From positions 119,888 to 183,887 of the forward strand of contig JAWVFK010000020.1 of NCBI GenBank assembly GCA_033856175.1: DNA of 64,000 bases, written 5' to 3'. Below the pieces are notes generated by a model that saw only the letters and a program-made list of their open reading frames with translations, was not told the DNA's origin and made no database searches. Shown one piece after another: positions 41,087 through 50,040 of the stretch. The first letter of the stretch is position 1. Each line of letters starts with the position of its first letter. The position numbers and the translations under genes were made by a program. The stretch comes from JAWVFK01 sp033856175. GTDB lineage: Bacteria > Actinomycetota > Thermoleophilia > Solirubrobacterales > 70-9.

Positions 41087-43810
41087 ATGGCTGAAAAGAC
41101 CGAAGTTGCCGCGAACGCGGCTCTAGCGCCATCCGGCGCCGATATCGAACGCGCCGAGCAGTTCGTCAACGACTCGTTCCTGCTCGAGGGCGAGAAGCCC
41201 GAGGCGCTCGCCCCGGGCACCGCCCGCCGCCGCGCGCTCGACGCCGCCCTGGCCGAGCTCGACGCCGGCGCCGAGGCTCCCTCGATCTCCTGGCGCCGCG
41301 AGTTCTCGCTGATGATCGGCCTCGAGCGGCTGCTGTCGATGGAGCCGCCGACGCTGAACGACGGCGCCGAGCTCTCCGAGCACCAGGTCGACGCGCTCTC
41401 GGGCACGCTGGCGGCGCTGATCGCCGAGCAGGAGGTCGCCAAGGCCAACGGCAAGCGCAGCAACGGCGCCGCGGCCGCTGCGCCGGCGGCCGTGGAGACC
41501 GAGGCCGAGGCAGCGGCCGAGAAGCCCGCTGCCGGGAAGGCGGCCACCAACGGCGCCACCGCCGAGGACGACGACGCCGAGGAGGACGAGGTCGAGGACG
41601 ACGCCCTCGCCGAGGAGGAGGAGCCGCAGGACTGGGAGGACGAGCCGCTGGCCGAGGAGGACGAGGCGCTCGTCGAGGAGGCGCCCGAGGACCCCGGTGC
41701 CAGTCGCCGCTTCTGGTTCGAGCACGCAACCGGCGCCGGCAAGACCGTCGCCGCCGTCGGCTTCATCGCCGCCTCACGGACCGGCGGCGTCCTGATCCTG
41801 ACCCACCGCCGCAACCTCGTCGACCAGTTCATCGGCGAGATCTCTGACCGCGGCTACCGCGACCGGCTCTCGCCGCCGCTGCTGGACGGCGCCGACAACC
41901 CCCACGGCCCGGTGACGGTCGAGACCTACCAGTGGTTCGTCCGCAACTCGACCCGGATCTCCGACGCCTACACGATCGTCATCTGCGACGAGGCCCACAC
42001 CGCCCTCGGCGAGAAGACGAGCGCCTGCATCCGCGCCTGGCTGGGGCCGGTCTTCGTCGGCATGACCGCCACCGGAGCGCTGATCGCCCGCCACGTCGCC
42101 GACCTCTTCCCGACCCAGACCTCGCGCTTCGACCTCGCCCAGGCGGCGCGGCGCGGCGTGATCTCGCCGCTGCGCTGCATCCGCATCCCGCCGGGGCCCG
42201 GCGTGCGAACGATCGCCAAGGTGCCCCTGCGCAAGGGCGAGGTCGACCAGGACTTCGACCAGGAGGAGCTGGCGGCCCTGCTCGACCAGGGGCCGTTCAA
42301 CGCGGCGATCGCCGACCTCTACCAGTCGCGCTTCCGCAATGTCCCGGGCGTCGTCTACACCGCCGGCGTCAAGCACGCCAACAACGTCGCCAAGGCCTTC
42401 CAGGACGCAGGCATCAAGGCCAAGGCCGTCTCCGGCGAGACCCCCAAGCGCGAGCTGGCCGAGATCCTCGCCGGCTTCGAGCGCGGCGACGTCGACGTGC
42501 TCTGCAACGCGATGCTGCTGGCCGAGGGCTGGAACTCACCGCGAGCGACGATCTGCATGCACCTCGCGCCGACCGCCTCGCGGCGCGTCTACCAGCAGCG
42601 CGTCGGCCGCGTCACCCGTCGCCATCCCGGCAAGGAGTCGGGCCTGGTGCTCGACTTCGTCCACCCGGCGACGACCCACGACGAGACGATCGTCACCCTG
42701 CACAGCCTGCTCGACCGCGACGTCTACCGCGGCGGCGCGATCGTCGTCGGGCCCGTGCGCCGTGGCCGCGGCCGGCGGGTGCGGGTCGAGCGCCGGATAG
42801 TCCCCGTCTCCGACGATCCCGAGCGCCGCGTCGCGATCCTCGAGCGCGAGATCTGGCGGATCGCCGTCGAGAGCCTCAACCACTCCGAGCAGCACGTCTG
42901 GGCGGCGCTCGCCGGCGCCCGCGTGACGCCGCCCAACTGGCGCCGCGCCCGGGCGATGCTCCAGCACGACGCCGGCGGTGAGCTCAAGCGCCGCTTCCTG
43001 TTGACCTGCCTGCAGCGCAACCGCAACCACCAGCTGCGGCTGAAGGCGCTGGCTGAGATCGCCGTCCTGCGCGATCCCGAGGCCTTCGACGACGCGACCG
43101 ACACCGTCGGCACCTGGTCTCGCGAGGAGAAGCGGGCCGGGGTCAAGGCGCTGCTGCAGGCGCTCGCCGAGCGGCGGATCGGCCGCCGCGACCAGGCCCA
43201 GGCCTGGGTCTGGCGCCTCGCCTCCTACACCCGCGACATCCACGAGGAGTACGCGGTCCAGCGCTGGCCCGAGACCAAGCGCCTGCTCGGCCTGCTCGTC
43301 AACTCCTCCGGCCGCGCCCACGGCCGCAACGCGCGGCGGCTGGTCCAGGCGGCGCGCCAGCAGGACCGCCGCCTCGCCGTCGCCCTGCTGGCGGCGGCGG
43401 TCGCCCACACACCCGAGGGCGAGGAGGTGCTGCGGGGGGCGCGGATGCGCCTGGCCCGCAAGCCCTCGGCGACGGCGCGCGAGCTGCTTCGCAACTTCCC
43501 CAAGGGCCGCGGCGGCTCCGGCAAGCGACGGCGGCGCAAGGGCGGCGGCCAGGGGGCCCAGGGCAGTGGCAATGGCAACGGGACTGGCAACGGCGGCAGG
43601 ACCGACACCAAAGTTGACGCCGTCAGCGCGGCCGAGGACGACTATGGCGCCGGCCCCGCCGAGGACGACTTCATCGCCGACGACAACGGCGCCGAGGACG
43701 TCAGCGACAACGGCGACCGCTACGCCGACGAAGGCGGAGCCGCCGCCGACCTCGACCGGGCCGAGGCCTCAGCCGACGCTGAGGCTGACGTCTCCGGCGC
43801 CGAGGCTTAG
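41087..43810 (+). CDS. SF2 DEAD/DEAH-type helicase with acidic insert and Gly/Asn-rich tail
   Basis: A 907-residue ATP-dependent helicase. Motif I is ATGAGKT (near residue 218), motif Ia LTHRRNLVDQ, motif II CDEAH, motif III TATG, and the second RecA domain has VVYTAGVKHANNVAKAF and QQRVGRVTRRHPG. The hallmark is an inserted low-complexity segment at about residues 120-205, rich in Ala, Glu and Asp (runs like EDDDAEEDEVEDDA). It lies between the upstream SEHQVDAL segment and motif I. The C-terminus is basic (GKRRRRKGGG), then Gly/Asn-rich, then acidic. A DNA-repair or RNA role is possible. The last 42 bases overlap the convergent birA. Confidence 0.87.
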   Translation: MAEKTEVAANAALAPSGADIERAEQFVNDSFLLEGEKPEALAPGTARRRALDAALAELDAGAEAPSISWRREFSLMIGLERLLSMEPPTLNDGAELSEHQVDALSGTLAALIAEQEVAKANGKRSNGAAAAAPAAVETEAEAAAEKPAAGKAATNGATAEDDDAEEDEVEDDALAEEEEPQDWEDEPLAEEDEALVEEAPEDPGASRRFWFEHATGAGKTVAAVGFIAASRTGGVLILTHRRNLVDQFIGEISDRGYRDRLSPPLLDGADNPHGPVTVETYQWFVRNSTRISDAYTIVICDEAHTALGEKTSACIRAWLGPVFVGMTATGALIARHVADLFPTQTSRFDLAQAARRGVISPLRCIRIPPGPGVRTIAKVPLRKGEVDQDFDQEELAALLDQGPFNAAIADLYQSRFRNVPGVVYTAGVKHANNVAKAFQDAGIKAKAVSGETPKRELAEILAGFERGDVDVLCNAMLLAEGWNSPRATICMHLAPTASRRVYQQRVGRVTRRHPGKESGLVLDFVHPATTHDETIVTLHSLLDRDVYRGGAIVVGPVRRGRGRRVRVERRIVPVSDDPERRVAILEREIWRIAVESLNHSEQHVWAALAGARVTPPNWRRARAMLQHDAGGELKRRFLLTCLQRNRNHQLRLKALAEIAVLRDPEAFDDATDTVGTWSREEKRAGVKALLQALAERRIGRRDQAQAWVWRLASYTRDIHEEYAVQRWPETKRLLGLLVNSSGRAHGRNARRLVQAARQQDRRLAVALLAAAVAHTPEGEEVLRGARMRLARKPSATARELLRNFPKGRGGSGKRRRRKGGGQGAQGSGNGNGTGNGGRTDTKVDAVSAAEDDYGAGPAEDDFIADDNGAEDVSDNGDRYADEGGAAADLDRAEASADAEADVSGAEA

Positions 43811-44515
43811 GCGCTCGCCGGAGTCGGCGAGCACCAGCAGGCTGCCGTCGGCGGCGATTCCATCGGCGGTCCCGGTCCCGTCGTCCCGGCCGGCGCCCGA
43901 CCAGGCGATCCTGCGGCCGCGCAGGCCGTCGCGCTCGCGGTAGGCGGTGAGCACCGTCGCCGCATCGGCTTCGACCCAGCGGTCGAGCGCCGGGCAGAGC
44001 GCCGCCAGCGCCTCCTCGGCGCTGCCGCGGCCAAGCGACGTCGCCGTCTCGCGCAGCTCGGACGGCAGCTCCTGCGGCTCGACGGTGACGTTGAGGCCGA
44101 CGCCGATCACCGCCCAGCCCTGGGCCGGGCGCGCCTCGATCAGGATGCCGGCCAGCTTCTTGTCGTCGACCCAGACGTCGTTGGGCCACTTCAGCCGGCA
44201 GTCGACCGGCGCCAGCGACTCGGCCGCCTCGGAGACGGCCAGCGGTACCGCCAGCGGCAGCAGCCGTCGCTCGAGCTCTGGCAAGCGCAGGACCAGTGAG
44301 CAGAGCAGCGCCTTGCCCGCCGGCGCGGTCCAGACCCGGCCCAGCCGGCCGCGGCCCGCCGTCTGCTCGGCCGCGGTGACCGTCGTGCCGTGGGGCGCGC
44401 CGTCCTCAGCGAGCAGGCGGGCGCGCTCGTTCGTCGAGCCGGTCAGCCGGTAGTGGCGCCGTGGCGAGCCGAACGCGCGGCGGCCAGGGATGCCGTCGGG
44501 GCCCGATGCCGCCAT
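43769..44515 (-). CDS. birA: Biotin--[acetyl-CoA-carboxylase] ligase (no HTH domain)
   Basis: BirA activates biotin with ATP and attaches it to carboxylase carrier proteins. The 248-residue protein is the short form without an N-terminal DNA-binding domain. The catalytic part shows GSTNERARLLAEDGAPHGTTVTAAEQTAGRGRLGRVWTAPAG, with the GRGRxGR biotinyl-adenylate loop, then KWPNDVWVDDKKLAGILIEA and VIGVGLNV. ATG at 44515. The gene end overlaps the helicase end by 42 bases on the opposite strand. Confidence 0.95.
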   Translation of the reverse strand: MAASGPDGIPGRRAFGSPRRHYRLTGSTNERARLLAEDGAPHGTTVTAAEQTAGRGRLGRVWTAPAGKALLCSLVLRLPELERRLLPLAVPLAVSEAAESLAPVDCRLKWPNDVWVDDKKLAGILIEARPAQGWAVIGVGLNVTVEPQELPSELRETATSLGRGSAEEALAALCPALDRWVEADAATVLTAYRERDGLRGRRIAWSGAGRDDGTGTADGIAADGSLLVLADSGERLSLGAGDVSLSVG

Positions 44516-44527
44516 CGTCGCTGTGGC

Positions 44528-45547
44528 CTAGAAGAAGTTGAAGTCCGGCGCCAGCTGGGTGCGCTCGCAGCCGGAGACGTGGTCATGCCTGTCGGCGAAG
44601 GCCATGTCGCGGCCGCCGCCACAGGCGCCGTGATCGCGACCCTCTCCGTAGATGTTGAGGATGTCGCGGCCGTGGCCGCCCTTGAGGCTGTCGTTGCCGC
44701 TGCCGCCCAGCAGGTAGTCCTGGCCGCCGAGCCCGGCGAGCCTGTCGCGACCGGAGCCGCCGTCGAGGAACTCGTCCCCCGAGCCGCCGGTCAGTCGATC
44801 GGCGCCGCGGCCGCCGACCAGAAAGGCGAGGTTCTTGGCCAACGGCGCGTCGAAGCCGGATCCGCCGTTGAGGGTGACGCGGTCGTTGCCCTTGCCCGAC
44901 TCGACGGCGACGCCGACGCCGGTCAGCTCGACATCGGAGTCGCCGGAGGCGCCGTCCTGGGCCGGGTTGAGATTGGCGCCGGGGACGGTGGCCGTGCGGC
45001 CGAGGGTGAGGTAGTCGGGCCCGGCCGAGCCCTTGATCAGCAGGAAGCTGAAGACGCCGTCGAGATGGACCTGGGTCTCGATCTCGGAGCTGCCGTCGCT
45101 CTCGGCGGTCGGCCCCGGAGCGAGCGGGCCGCCGGCAAGGTCGAGGACGCCCAGTGAGCCCTCGGTGGCGCCGTCGCCGGCGAAGCGGATCGTGTCGGTG
45201 TTGTCGACCGTGGGGGCGCCGCCGCTGCAGGGGATGAGGACGTCCTCGGCGTCGAAGACCTTGATCGCGGTGCCGGAACGAACGACGCGGCCGACGTCCT
45301 CCTGGTCCGAGAACTGGACGATCAGGGCGTTGCCCTGCGGCAGCACCGGCAGGCCCTCGTCGGCGTAGCTGCAGGAGACGCGCGCGCTCGCCGGAGCGGC
45401 GGTTGCCGCGAGGACCGCCAGCGTGACGACGCTAAGTAGGGATATCCGCTTGATCTCGAGTCCTCCCCTGCCCCCAGCAGGCGAGACAACTGTAGCGGGC
45501 TGGCCGCTCAGCCTCGACCGGCTACGGCGAGGCGCGGGATCGCTCAT
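44528..45547 (-). CDS. Secreted RTX-like calcium-binding repeat protein
   Basis: A 339-residue exported protein. An unusually long N-terminal region precedes the hydrophobic signal core (LLSVVTLAVLAATAAPASA, ending near residue 55). The middle is a beta-rich domain with Asp/Thr-rich loops. The C-terminal third carries RTX-type nonapeptides: GGRGADRLTGGSGDEFLDGGSGRDRLAGLGGQDYLLGGSGNDSLKGGHGRD, which bind calcium in a beta roll. It ends in two Cys residues and LAPDFNFF. ATG at 45547 overlaps the previous stop as ATGA. It is the last gene of the heme/cytochrome run, an unexpected neighbour. Function unknown. Confidence 0.82.
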   Translation of the reverse strand: MSDPAPRRSRSRLSGQPATVVSPAGGRGGLEIKRISLLSVVTLAVLAATAAPASARVSCSYADEGLPVLPQGNALIVQFSDQEDVGRVVRSGTAIKVFDAEDVLIPCSGGAPTVDNTDTIRFAGDGATEGSLGVLDLAGGPLAPGPTAESDGSSEIETQVHLDGVFSFLLIKGSAGPDYLTLGRTATVPGANLNPAQDGASGDSDVELTGVGVAVESGKGNDRVTLNGGSGFDAPLAKNLAFLVGGRGADRLTGGSGDEFLDGGSGRDRLAGLGGQDYLLGGSGNDSLKGGHGRDILNIYGEGRDHGACGGGRDMAFADRHDHVSGCERTQLAPDFNFF

Positions 45548-46029
45548 CTACCGCAGCTAAGCCCCTCGGGCTTGCCGACGACCTCGCCGCTAGTCGTCGC
45601 CGAGACGACGATCTCACCGGCGCAGCCGCCACTCGAGACCGGGCACGTCCACTGGCTGCCGAAGCCGCGACAGGAGACGGTCCAGGCTGCGCTCGGGATC
45701 CGGGCGCCACCGGGGCTGACGAAGTCGCTGGCCGTCTTCGCCGCCACGGTCGCTGCGGTCCCCGCTGGGATGACGGTTGCCGGGGTCTCGCCGGCGACCT
45801 CCTCCGCCGTCGGCGGTGGCGCGACCCCGGCCGGCACCGGCTGCGGCTCAGCCGGCACGGTTGCCGTGGTCGCGGTGGTGGTCGTCCTCGGCCTGCTCGC
45901 GACCGGCGTCGTGTCGGTCCTGACGTGGAAGATGTCGTCGACGGCGTTCTTGGCGTCGATGCCGCAGCCGCCGAGCGCGATCGTCGCGAGGGCGGCGAGC
46001 GCGAGGGATCGAGCGCCGGGGCCGTTCAC
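45544..46029 (-). CDS. Putative lipoprotein with Cys-rich C-terminal domain
   Basis: A 161-residue lipoprotein of unknown function. Signal peptide with lipobox ALGGC at about residue 22, followed by a Thr/Pro/Ala-rich linker. The C-terminal 60 residues hold four Cys (VSCRGFGSQWTCPVSSGGCAGEIVV, then GLSCGR). The arrangement (lipobox, Thr-rich spacer, small four-Cys domain) resembles the lipoprotein at 27511-27999. GTG at 46029, 19 bases after the CobA-HemD stop. Coupled by ATGA overlap to the RTX-like gene downstream. Confidence 0.75.
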   Translation of the reverse strand: MNGPGARSLALAALATIALGGCGIDAKNAVDDIFHVRTDTTPVASRPRTTTTATTATVPAEPQPVPAGVAPPPTAEEVAGETPATVIPAGTAATVAAKTASDFVSPGGARIPSAAWTVSCRGFGSQWTCPVSSGGCAGEIVVSATTSGEVVGKPEGLSCGR

Positions 46030-46048
46030 GCGCCGAACCGTACCGCCA

Positions 46049-47563
46049 TCACGGGGGTGGCGAGAGGGCGTCGGCGAGCAGCGCCTCGATCAGCCCGTCG
46101 ACGTCGTGGCGAGCGGCCTCGACGGCGACCTCGAGGCCGGCGTCGCGCGCCGAGGCGCTGGTGATCGGCCCGATCGAGACGACCTTCGCCTTCGCCGGCA
46201 GCCGGCCACCGAAGGCGTCCAGCAGGTTGCGGACGGTCGAGGAGGCGGTGAAGGTGACGTAGTCGGCATCCTCGGCGGCGGCGAGGGCGGCGGCGTCGGG
46301 GGCCTCGGTTCGCGTCTCGTAGAGAGCGATGACGTCGACCGCGGCGCCGCGGTCGCGCAGCGCATCGGGGATGACCTCGCGCGCTTGCGCGGCGCGGGCG
46401 ACGAGTGCCCGCCGGCCCTCCAGCTCCAGCTCGCCCAGCGCGATGGCGAGCGCCTCGGCGACGGCGCTGTCGGGGACGACGTCGGCGATCACGCCGTGGC
46501 GCTCGAGGGCGGCGGCGGTCGCCGGGCCGATCGCCGCCAGCTTGGCGCCGGCGAGGGCGCGAGCGTCGCGTCCCGCGGCCGCGAGCGCCTCGAAGAGCAG
46601 CTCGACGGCGTTGGCGCTGGTCAGGCAGATCAGGTCGTAGGCCTCGATCCCGGCGACGGCGCTGCCGACCTCGGCGCTGCCGATCAGCGGCTCGATGCGG
46701 ATCGCCGGTAGCTCGACGACGAGGGCGCCCAGCTCGCGCAGCCGCGCGGCGAGCCCGCTTGCCTGGGCGCGGGCGCGGGTGACGATCACGCGGCGGCCGT
46801 GGAGGGGACGGCGTTCGAGCCAGCCGAGCTGCTCGCGGCGTGCGGCGACCGGGCCGACGACGGTCAGCGCCGGCGGCTCGATGCCGGCGGCGGCGACCTC
46901 GGCTGCGATCGTCGCCAGCCGGGCGCTGACGGCTCGCTGGGAGTCCGTCGTGCCGCGCTCGATCACCGCCGCGGGCTCGCCGGCCGGCCGGCCGGCGTCG
47001 ATCAGCCGCGCGGCGATCTCGGGCAGCTGCTTGAGGCCCATGTAGAAGACGAGCGTTCCCGGGAAGCGCGCCAGCGCCTCCCAATCGAGCGCCGAGGCGC
47101 CCTTGGCCGGGTCCTCGTGGCCGGTGACGAAGGCGACCGCCGAGGCGTCGTCGCGGTGGGTGACGGGGATGCCGGCGTAGGCCGGCGCGGCGACGCCTGC
47201 GGTGACCCCCGGCACGACCTCGAAGGGGATGCCCGCGTCCACCAACGCCTCGGCTTCCTCGCCGCCGCGGCCGAAGACGAACGGGTCGCCGCCCTTGAGG
47301 CGGACGACGCTGCGCCCGGCGCGCGCGTGCTCGACGAGCAGCCGTTCGATCTCGGCCTGTGGCATCGAGGGGTTGCCGGGGCGCTTGCCGACGTAGACGA
47401 GCTCGGCGCCGGAGCGGGCCGAGTCGAGGATCCCCGCCGGGATCAGCCGGTCGTGGAGGATGACGTCCGCCGTCGCGATCAGCTCGAGCGCCCGCCGCGT
47501 CACCAGCCCCGGGTCGCCCGGGCCGGCGCCGACGAGATAGGCGACGCCCGCCCGCGCGCTCAC
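46049..47563 (-). CDS. Uroporphyrinogen-III C-methyltransferase/uroporphyrinogen-III synthase fusion
   Basis: A 504-residue bifunctional enzyme (CobA-HemD type). Residues 1-245 are the SUMT methyltransferase that adds two methyl groups to uroporphyrinogen III: YLVGAGPGDPGLVTRRALE, VVRLKGGDPFVFGRGGEEAE, GIPVTHRDDASAVAFVTGHE. Residues about 255-500 are uroporphyrinogen-III synthase: RRVIVTRARAQASGLAARLRELGALVVELPAI, LICLTSANAV and TFTASSTVRNL. It feeds both heme (or coproheme) and siroheme/cobalamin routes. GTG at 47563 overlaps the hemC stop as GTGA. Fusion of these two activities is known in actinobacteria and clostridia. Confidence 0.94.
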   Translation of the reverse strand: MSARAGVAYLVGAGPGDPGLVTRRALELIATADVILHDRLIPAGILDSARSGAELVYVGKRPGNPSMPQAEIERLLVEHARAGRSVVRLKGGDPFVFGRGGEEAEALVDAGIPFEVVPGVTAGVAAPAYAGIPVTHRDDASAVAFVTGHEDPAKGASALDWEALARFPGTLVFYMGLKQLPEIAARLIDAGRPAGEPAAVIERGTTDSQRAVSARLATIAAEVAAAGIEPPALTVVGPVAARREQLGWLERRPLHGRRVIVTRARAQASGLAARLRELGALVVELPAIRIEPLIGSAEVGSAVAGIEAYDLICLTSANAVELLFEALAAAGRDARALAGAKLAAIGPATAAALERHGVIADVVPDSAVAEALAIALGELELEGRRALVARAAQAREVIPDALRDRGAAVDVIALYETRTEAPDAAALAAAEDADYVTFTASSTVRNLLDAFGGRLPAKAKVVSIGPITSASARDAGLEVAVEAARHDVDGLIEALLADALSPPP

Positions 47564-48477
47564 GACGAGGCCTGCTCGCTCGCCCGGGCGAAGATCTCCA
47601 GCGCGCCCGCCGCCGCCATCCTCGTCGCCAGCTCGCGGCCGATCGCGACGGGGTCCTCAGCGGGGCCTTCGATCAGGTCGCGGACCCACTCGCTGCCGTC
47701 GGGCAGGCCGGCGTAGCCGCGGATCTCGAGCCGCTCGCCGGAGAGCCGGGCGAGGACGCCAAGCGGCGTGTCGCAGCTGGCGTCGAGGGCGGCGACGGCG
47801 GCGCGCTCGGCGGTCAGCTCGACGAGCGCTGACTCGTCGGTGAGGGCGGCGGCCTGGCCGGCGGCCTCAGCATCGCCGGCGCGGATCTGCAGCGCCAGCG
47901 TGCCCTGGCCGGGCGCCGGTGTCATCGCGTCGGGGGGGAAGAGAAAGGCGATCTCGCTCTCGCGCCCCAGGCGGGCGAGGCCGGCAGCCGCGAGGACGAT
48001 GCCGTCGTAGTCGCCGTCGGCCAGCCTGCGCAGCCGGGTGTCGACGTTGCCTCGCAGCGGCACGATCTCGAGGTCCGGGCGCAGCGCCAGCAGCTGCGAG
48101 CGGCGGCGCAGGCTGGCGGTGCCGATCCGCGCCCCGGCGGCGACGTCGCCGAGCGACCCGGCCTCGCCGACGAAGGCGTCGCGCGGCTGCTCGCGGGCGG
48201 GGACGCCGGCCAGCGCCAGCTCGTCGCTCATCGAGCCCGGCACGTCCTTGGCCGAGTGGACGCCGATGTCGACGCGGCCGGCGATCAGCGCCTCCTCGAC
48301 GGCGCGGACGAAGCGGCCCTTGTCGCCCTGCTCGGACGGTGTCGCTCCGCCTTCGCCCGACCTGGCGCCGTTGCCGTCCCAACCCTCGATCGCGACGACC
48401 TCCGCCGCATCGAGCTGAGCCGCGACCCACTCCGTCTGGGCGAGGGCCAGCGCGCTGCCGCGCGTCCCCAGTCGCAC
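47560..48477 (-). CDS. hemC: Porphobilinogen deaminase (hydroxymethylbilane synthase)
   Basis: HemC joins four porphobilinogen units into hydroxymethylbilane. The 305-residue protein shows RLGTRGSALALAQTEWVA at the start and SAKDVPGS. GTASLRRRSQLLALRPDLEIVPLRGNVDTRLRRL supplies basic substrate-binding residues. The cofactor Cys is in ASCDTPLG. The frame is open upstream, but homology begins at RLGTRG, so I chose GTG 48477, eight bases after the hemA stop. Downstream it overlaps the CobA-HemD gene by GTGA. Confidence 0.95.
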   Translation of the reverse strand: MRLGTRGSALALAQTEWVAAQLDAAEVVAIEGWDGNGARSGEGGATPSEQGDKGRFVRAVEEALIAGRVDIGVHSAKDVPGSMSDELALAGVPAREQPRDAFVGEAGSLGDVAAGARIGTASLRRRSQLLALRPDLEIVPLRGNVDTRLRRLADGDYDGIVLAAAGLARLGRESEIAFLFPPDAMTPAPGQGTLALQIRAGDAEAAGQAAALTDESALVELTAERAAVAALDASCDTPLGVLARLSGERLEIRGYAGLPDGSEWVRDLIEGPAEDPVAIGRELATRMAAAGALEIFARASEQASS

Positions 48478-48484
48478 GATGCCC

Positions 48485-49816
48485 CTAGCCCGGCTGGCGG
48501 CGGCCACGCAGAGACGTGACCTCGGCGCCGCCGCCCTCGACCGGCTCGGTGCCGGCATCGAGGCCGAAGAGCTCGCGCAGGGCGCTGATCTGGAGGTAGG
48601 CGTCGTCGGGGTCGGCGCGCTTCATTCGCAGCGTCGGCTCGTGCAGCATTCGCTTGGCGATCGCCCGCGCCATCGTCTCGAGCCGCTCGCGGTCGGCCTC
48701 GCTGAGGCTCTGCCAGCGTGACTCGTTCTCGGCCAGTACCGCGGTGACGATGGCATCGGCGCGCTCGCGCAGCGCAGCGATCGTCGGCACGACGTCGAGC
48801 GAGGCCAGCCAGCGCTCGAAGCGGTCGAGCTCTGCCTCGAGGATCAGCCGCGCCTTCGACGCCTCGACCTCGCGGCCGGAGACGTTGCGGGCGACGATCG
48901 CCTGCAGGTCGTCGACGTCGTGGAGGGTGACGCCGGCGACCTCGCGGCAGGCCGGGTCGATGTCGCGCGGGACGGCGAGGTCGATCATCAGCATCGTCCG
49001 CTCCTGGCGCTCGCGCATGACGATCTCGAGCTCGTCGCGCTCGACGATGTGGTGGGGGGAGCCGGTCGAGGAGACGACGATGTCGGCGAGCTCGAGCTGC
49101 GCCGGCAGGTCCTCGAAGCGGACCGCCTCGCCGCCGAAGCGCTGGGCCAGCCCGATCGCCCGGTCGTGGTGGCGGTTGGCAATGAAGATCGTCTCGACGC
49201 CGCGCGCCGCCAGCGCCCGCGCGGTCAGCTCGGCGGTCTCGCCGGCGCCCAGCAGCAGGACCCGGCGCTTGCCGAGGTCGCCGAGCGCCCGTTGGCCGAC
49301 CTCGACCGCGGCCGAGGAGAGCGAGAGGCCGCGCTCGGAGACGGCGGTCTCGGTCCGCGCCCGCTTGCCGGCGGCCAGGGCGCCGCGAAAGAGCCGGTTG
49401 AGCACGGGGCCGGTGACGCCCTCGACCAGCGCCAGCTCGTAGGCGCGCTTGACCTGGCCCTGGATCTCGGCCTCGCCGACGATCATCGAGTCGAGGCCAG
49501 CGGTGACGGCGAAGAGGTGGCGGGCGGCCTCGGCGGCGCGCAGCGAGTAGATGTGGCCGAGCAGCTCGGTCAGCCGGATGTCGGCCTCGCGGGCGAGGAC
49601 GCCGAGCGCCAGCGACTCGGCCTCGACCGGGTCGCCCACCAGCAGGTAGAGCTCGGTGCGGTTGCAGGTCGACAGCGCGACGCCCTCGGCGACCGGTTCG
49701 GCCTCGACGAGGTCGCGCAGGACGCCGGCGGCGCGGCCCTCGGTCAGCGCCAGCCGCTCGCGCAGCTCGATCGGCGCGGTCTTGTGAGAGACGCCTATCG
49801 CGAGCAGCTCGCTCAT
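48485..49816 (-). CDS. hemA: Glutamyl-tRNA reductase
   Basis: HemA reduces glutamyl-tRNA to glutamate-1-semialdehyde with NADPH, the first step of the C5 heme pathway. The 443-residue protein carries the catalytic Cys in LSTCNRTELYLLV, the NADPH domain (LLLGAGETAELTARALAARG), and the dimerisation helices at the C-terminus. IGVSHKTAPIELRERLAL and GEAEIQGQVKRAYE are further signatures. ATG at 49816 overlaps the ccmD-like stop as ATGA. The direct ccm-to-hem coupling ties heme synthesis to cytochrome c maturation. Confidence 0.97.
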   Translation of the reverse strand: MSELLAIGVSHKTAPIELRERLALTEGRAAGVLRDLVEAEPVAEGVALSTCNRTELYLLVGDPVEAESLALGVLAREADIRLTELLGHIYSLRAAEAARHLFAVTAGLDSMIVGEAEIQGQVKRAYELALVEGVTGPVLNRLFRGALAAGKRARTETAVSERGLSLSSAAVEVGQRALGDLGKRRVLLLGAGETAELTARALAARGVETIFIANRHHDRAIGLAQRFGGEAVRFEDLPAQLELADIVVSSTGSPHHIVERDELEIVMRERQERTMLMIDLAVPRDIDPACREVAGVTLHDVDDLQAIVARNVSGREVEASKARLILEAELDRFERWLASLDVVPTIAALRERADAIVTAVLAENESRWQSLSEADRERLETMARAIAKRMLHEPTLRMKRADPDDAYLQISALRELFGLDAGTEPVEGGGAEVTSLRGRRQPG

Positions 49817-50040
49817 CGCTCGGCCCCGCTTTCGGCTGCGACCGCTGCGGCCGCCGGGCCCGGCTCCTCGCGGCTCTCGGCCTGGACCGCCAGCGCCGCC
49901 AGCTCGCGCTCGATTCGCGCCAGCTTGGCCGCCATGATCGCGACGTAGACGAGGATCAGGACGAGGAAGACGAGGTAGGCGCCGGCGACGTACTTGCCCG
50001 CCTCGTCGAGCGGCAGCGCCGGGGTCGCGAGCACCAGCAT
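49813..50040 (-). CDS. CcmD-like small membrane protein
   Basis: A 75-residue protein with one membrane helix (AGAYLVFLVLILVYVAIMAAKLARIERELAAL), typical of CcmD, which helps the CcmABC heme exporter release holo-CcmE. Only the position and the pattern (helix followed by a charged RIERELA segment) support the call. The C-terminus is Ala/Glu/Pro-rich. ATG at 50040 overlaps the ccmC stop by one base (TGATG). Its stop overlaps hemA as ATGA. Confidence 0.75.
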   Translation of the reverse strand: MLVLATPALPLDEAGKYVAGAYLVFLVLILVYVAIMAAKLARIERELAALAVQAESREEPGPAAAAVAAESGAER

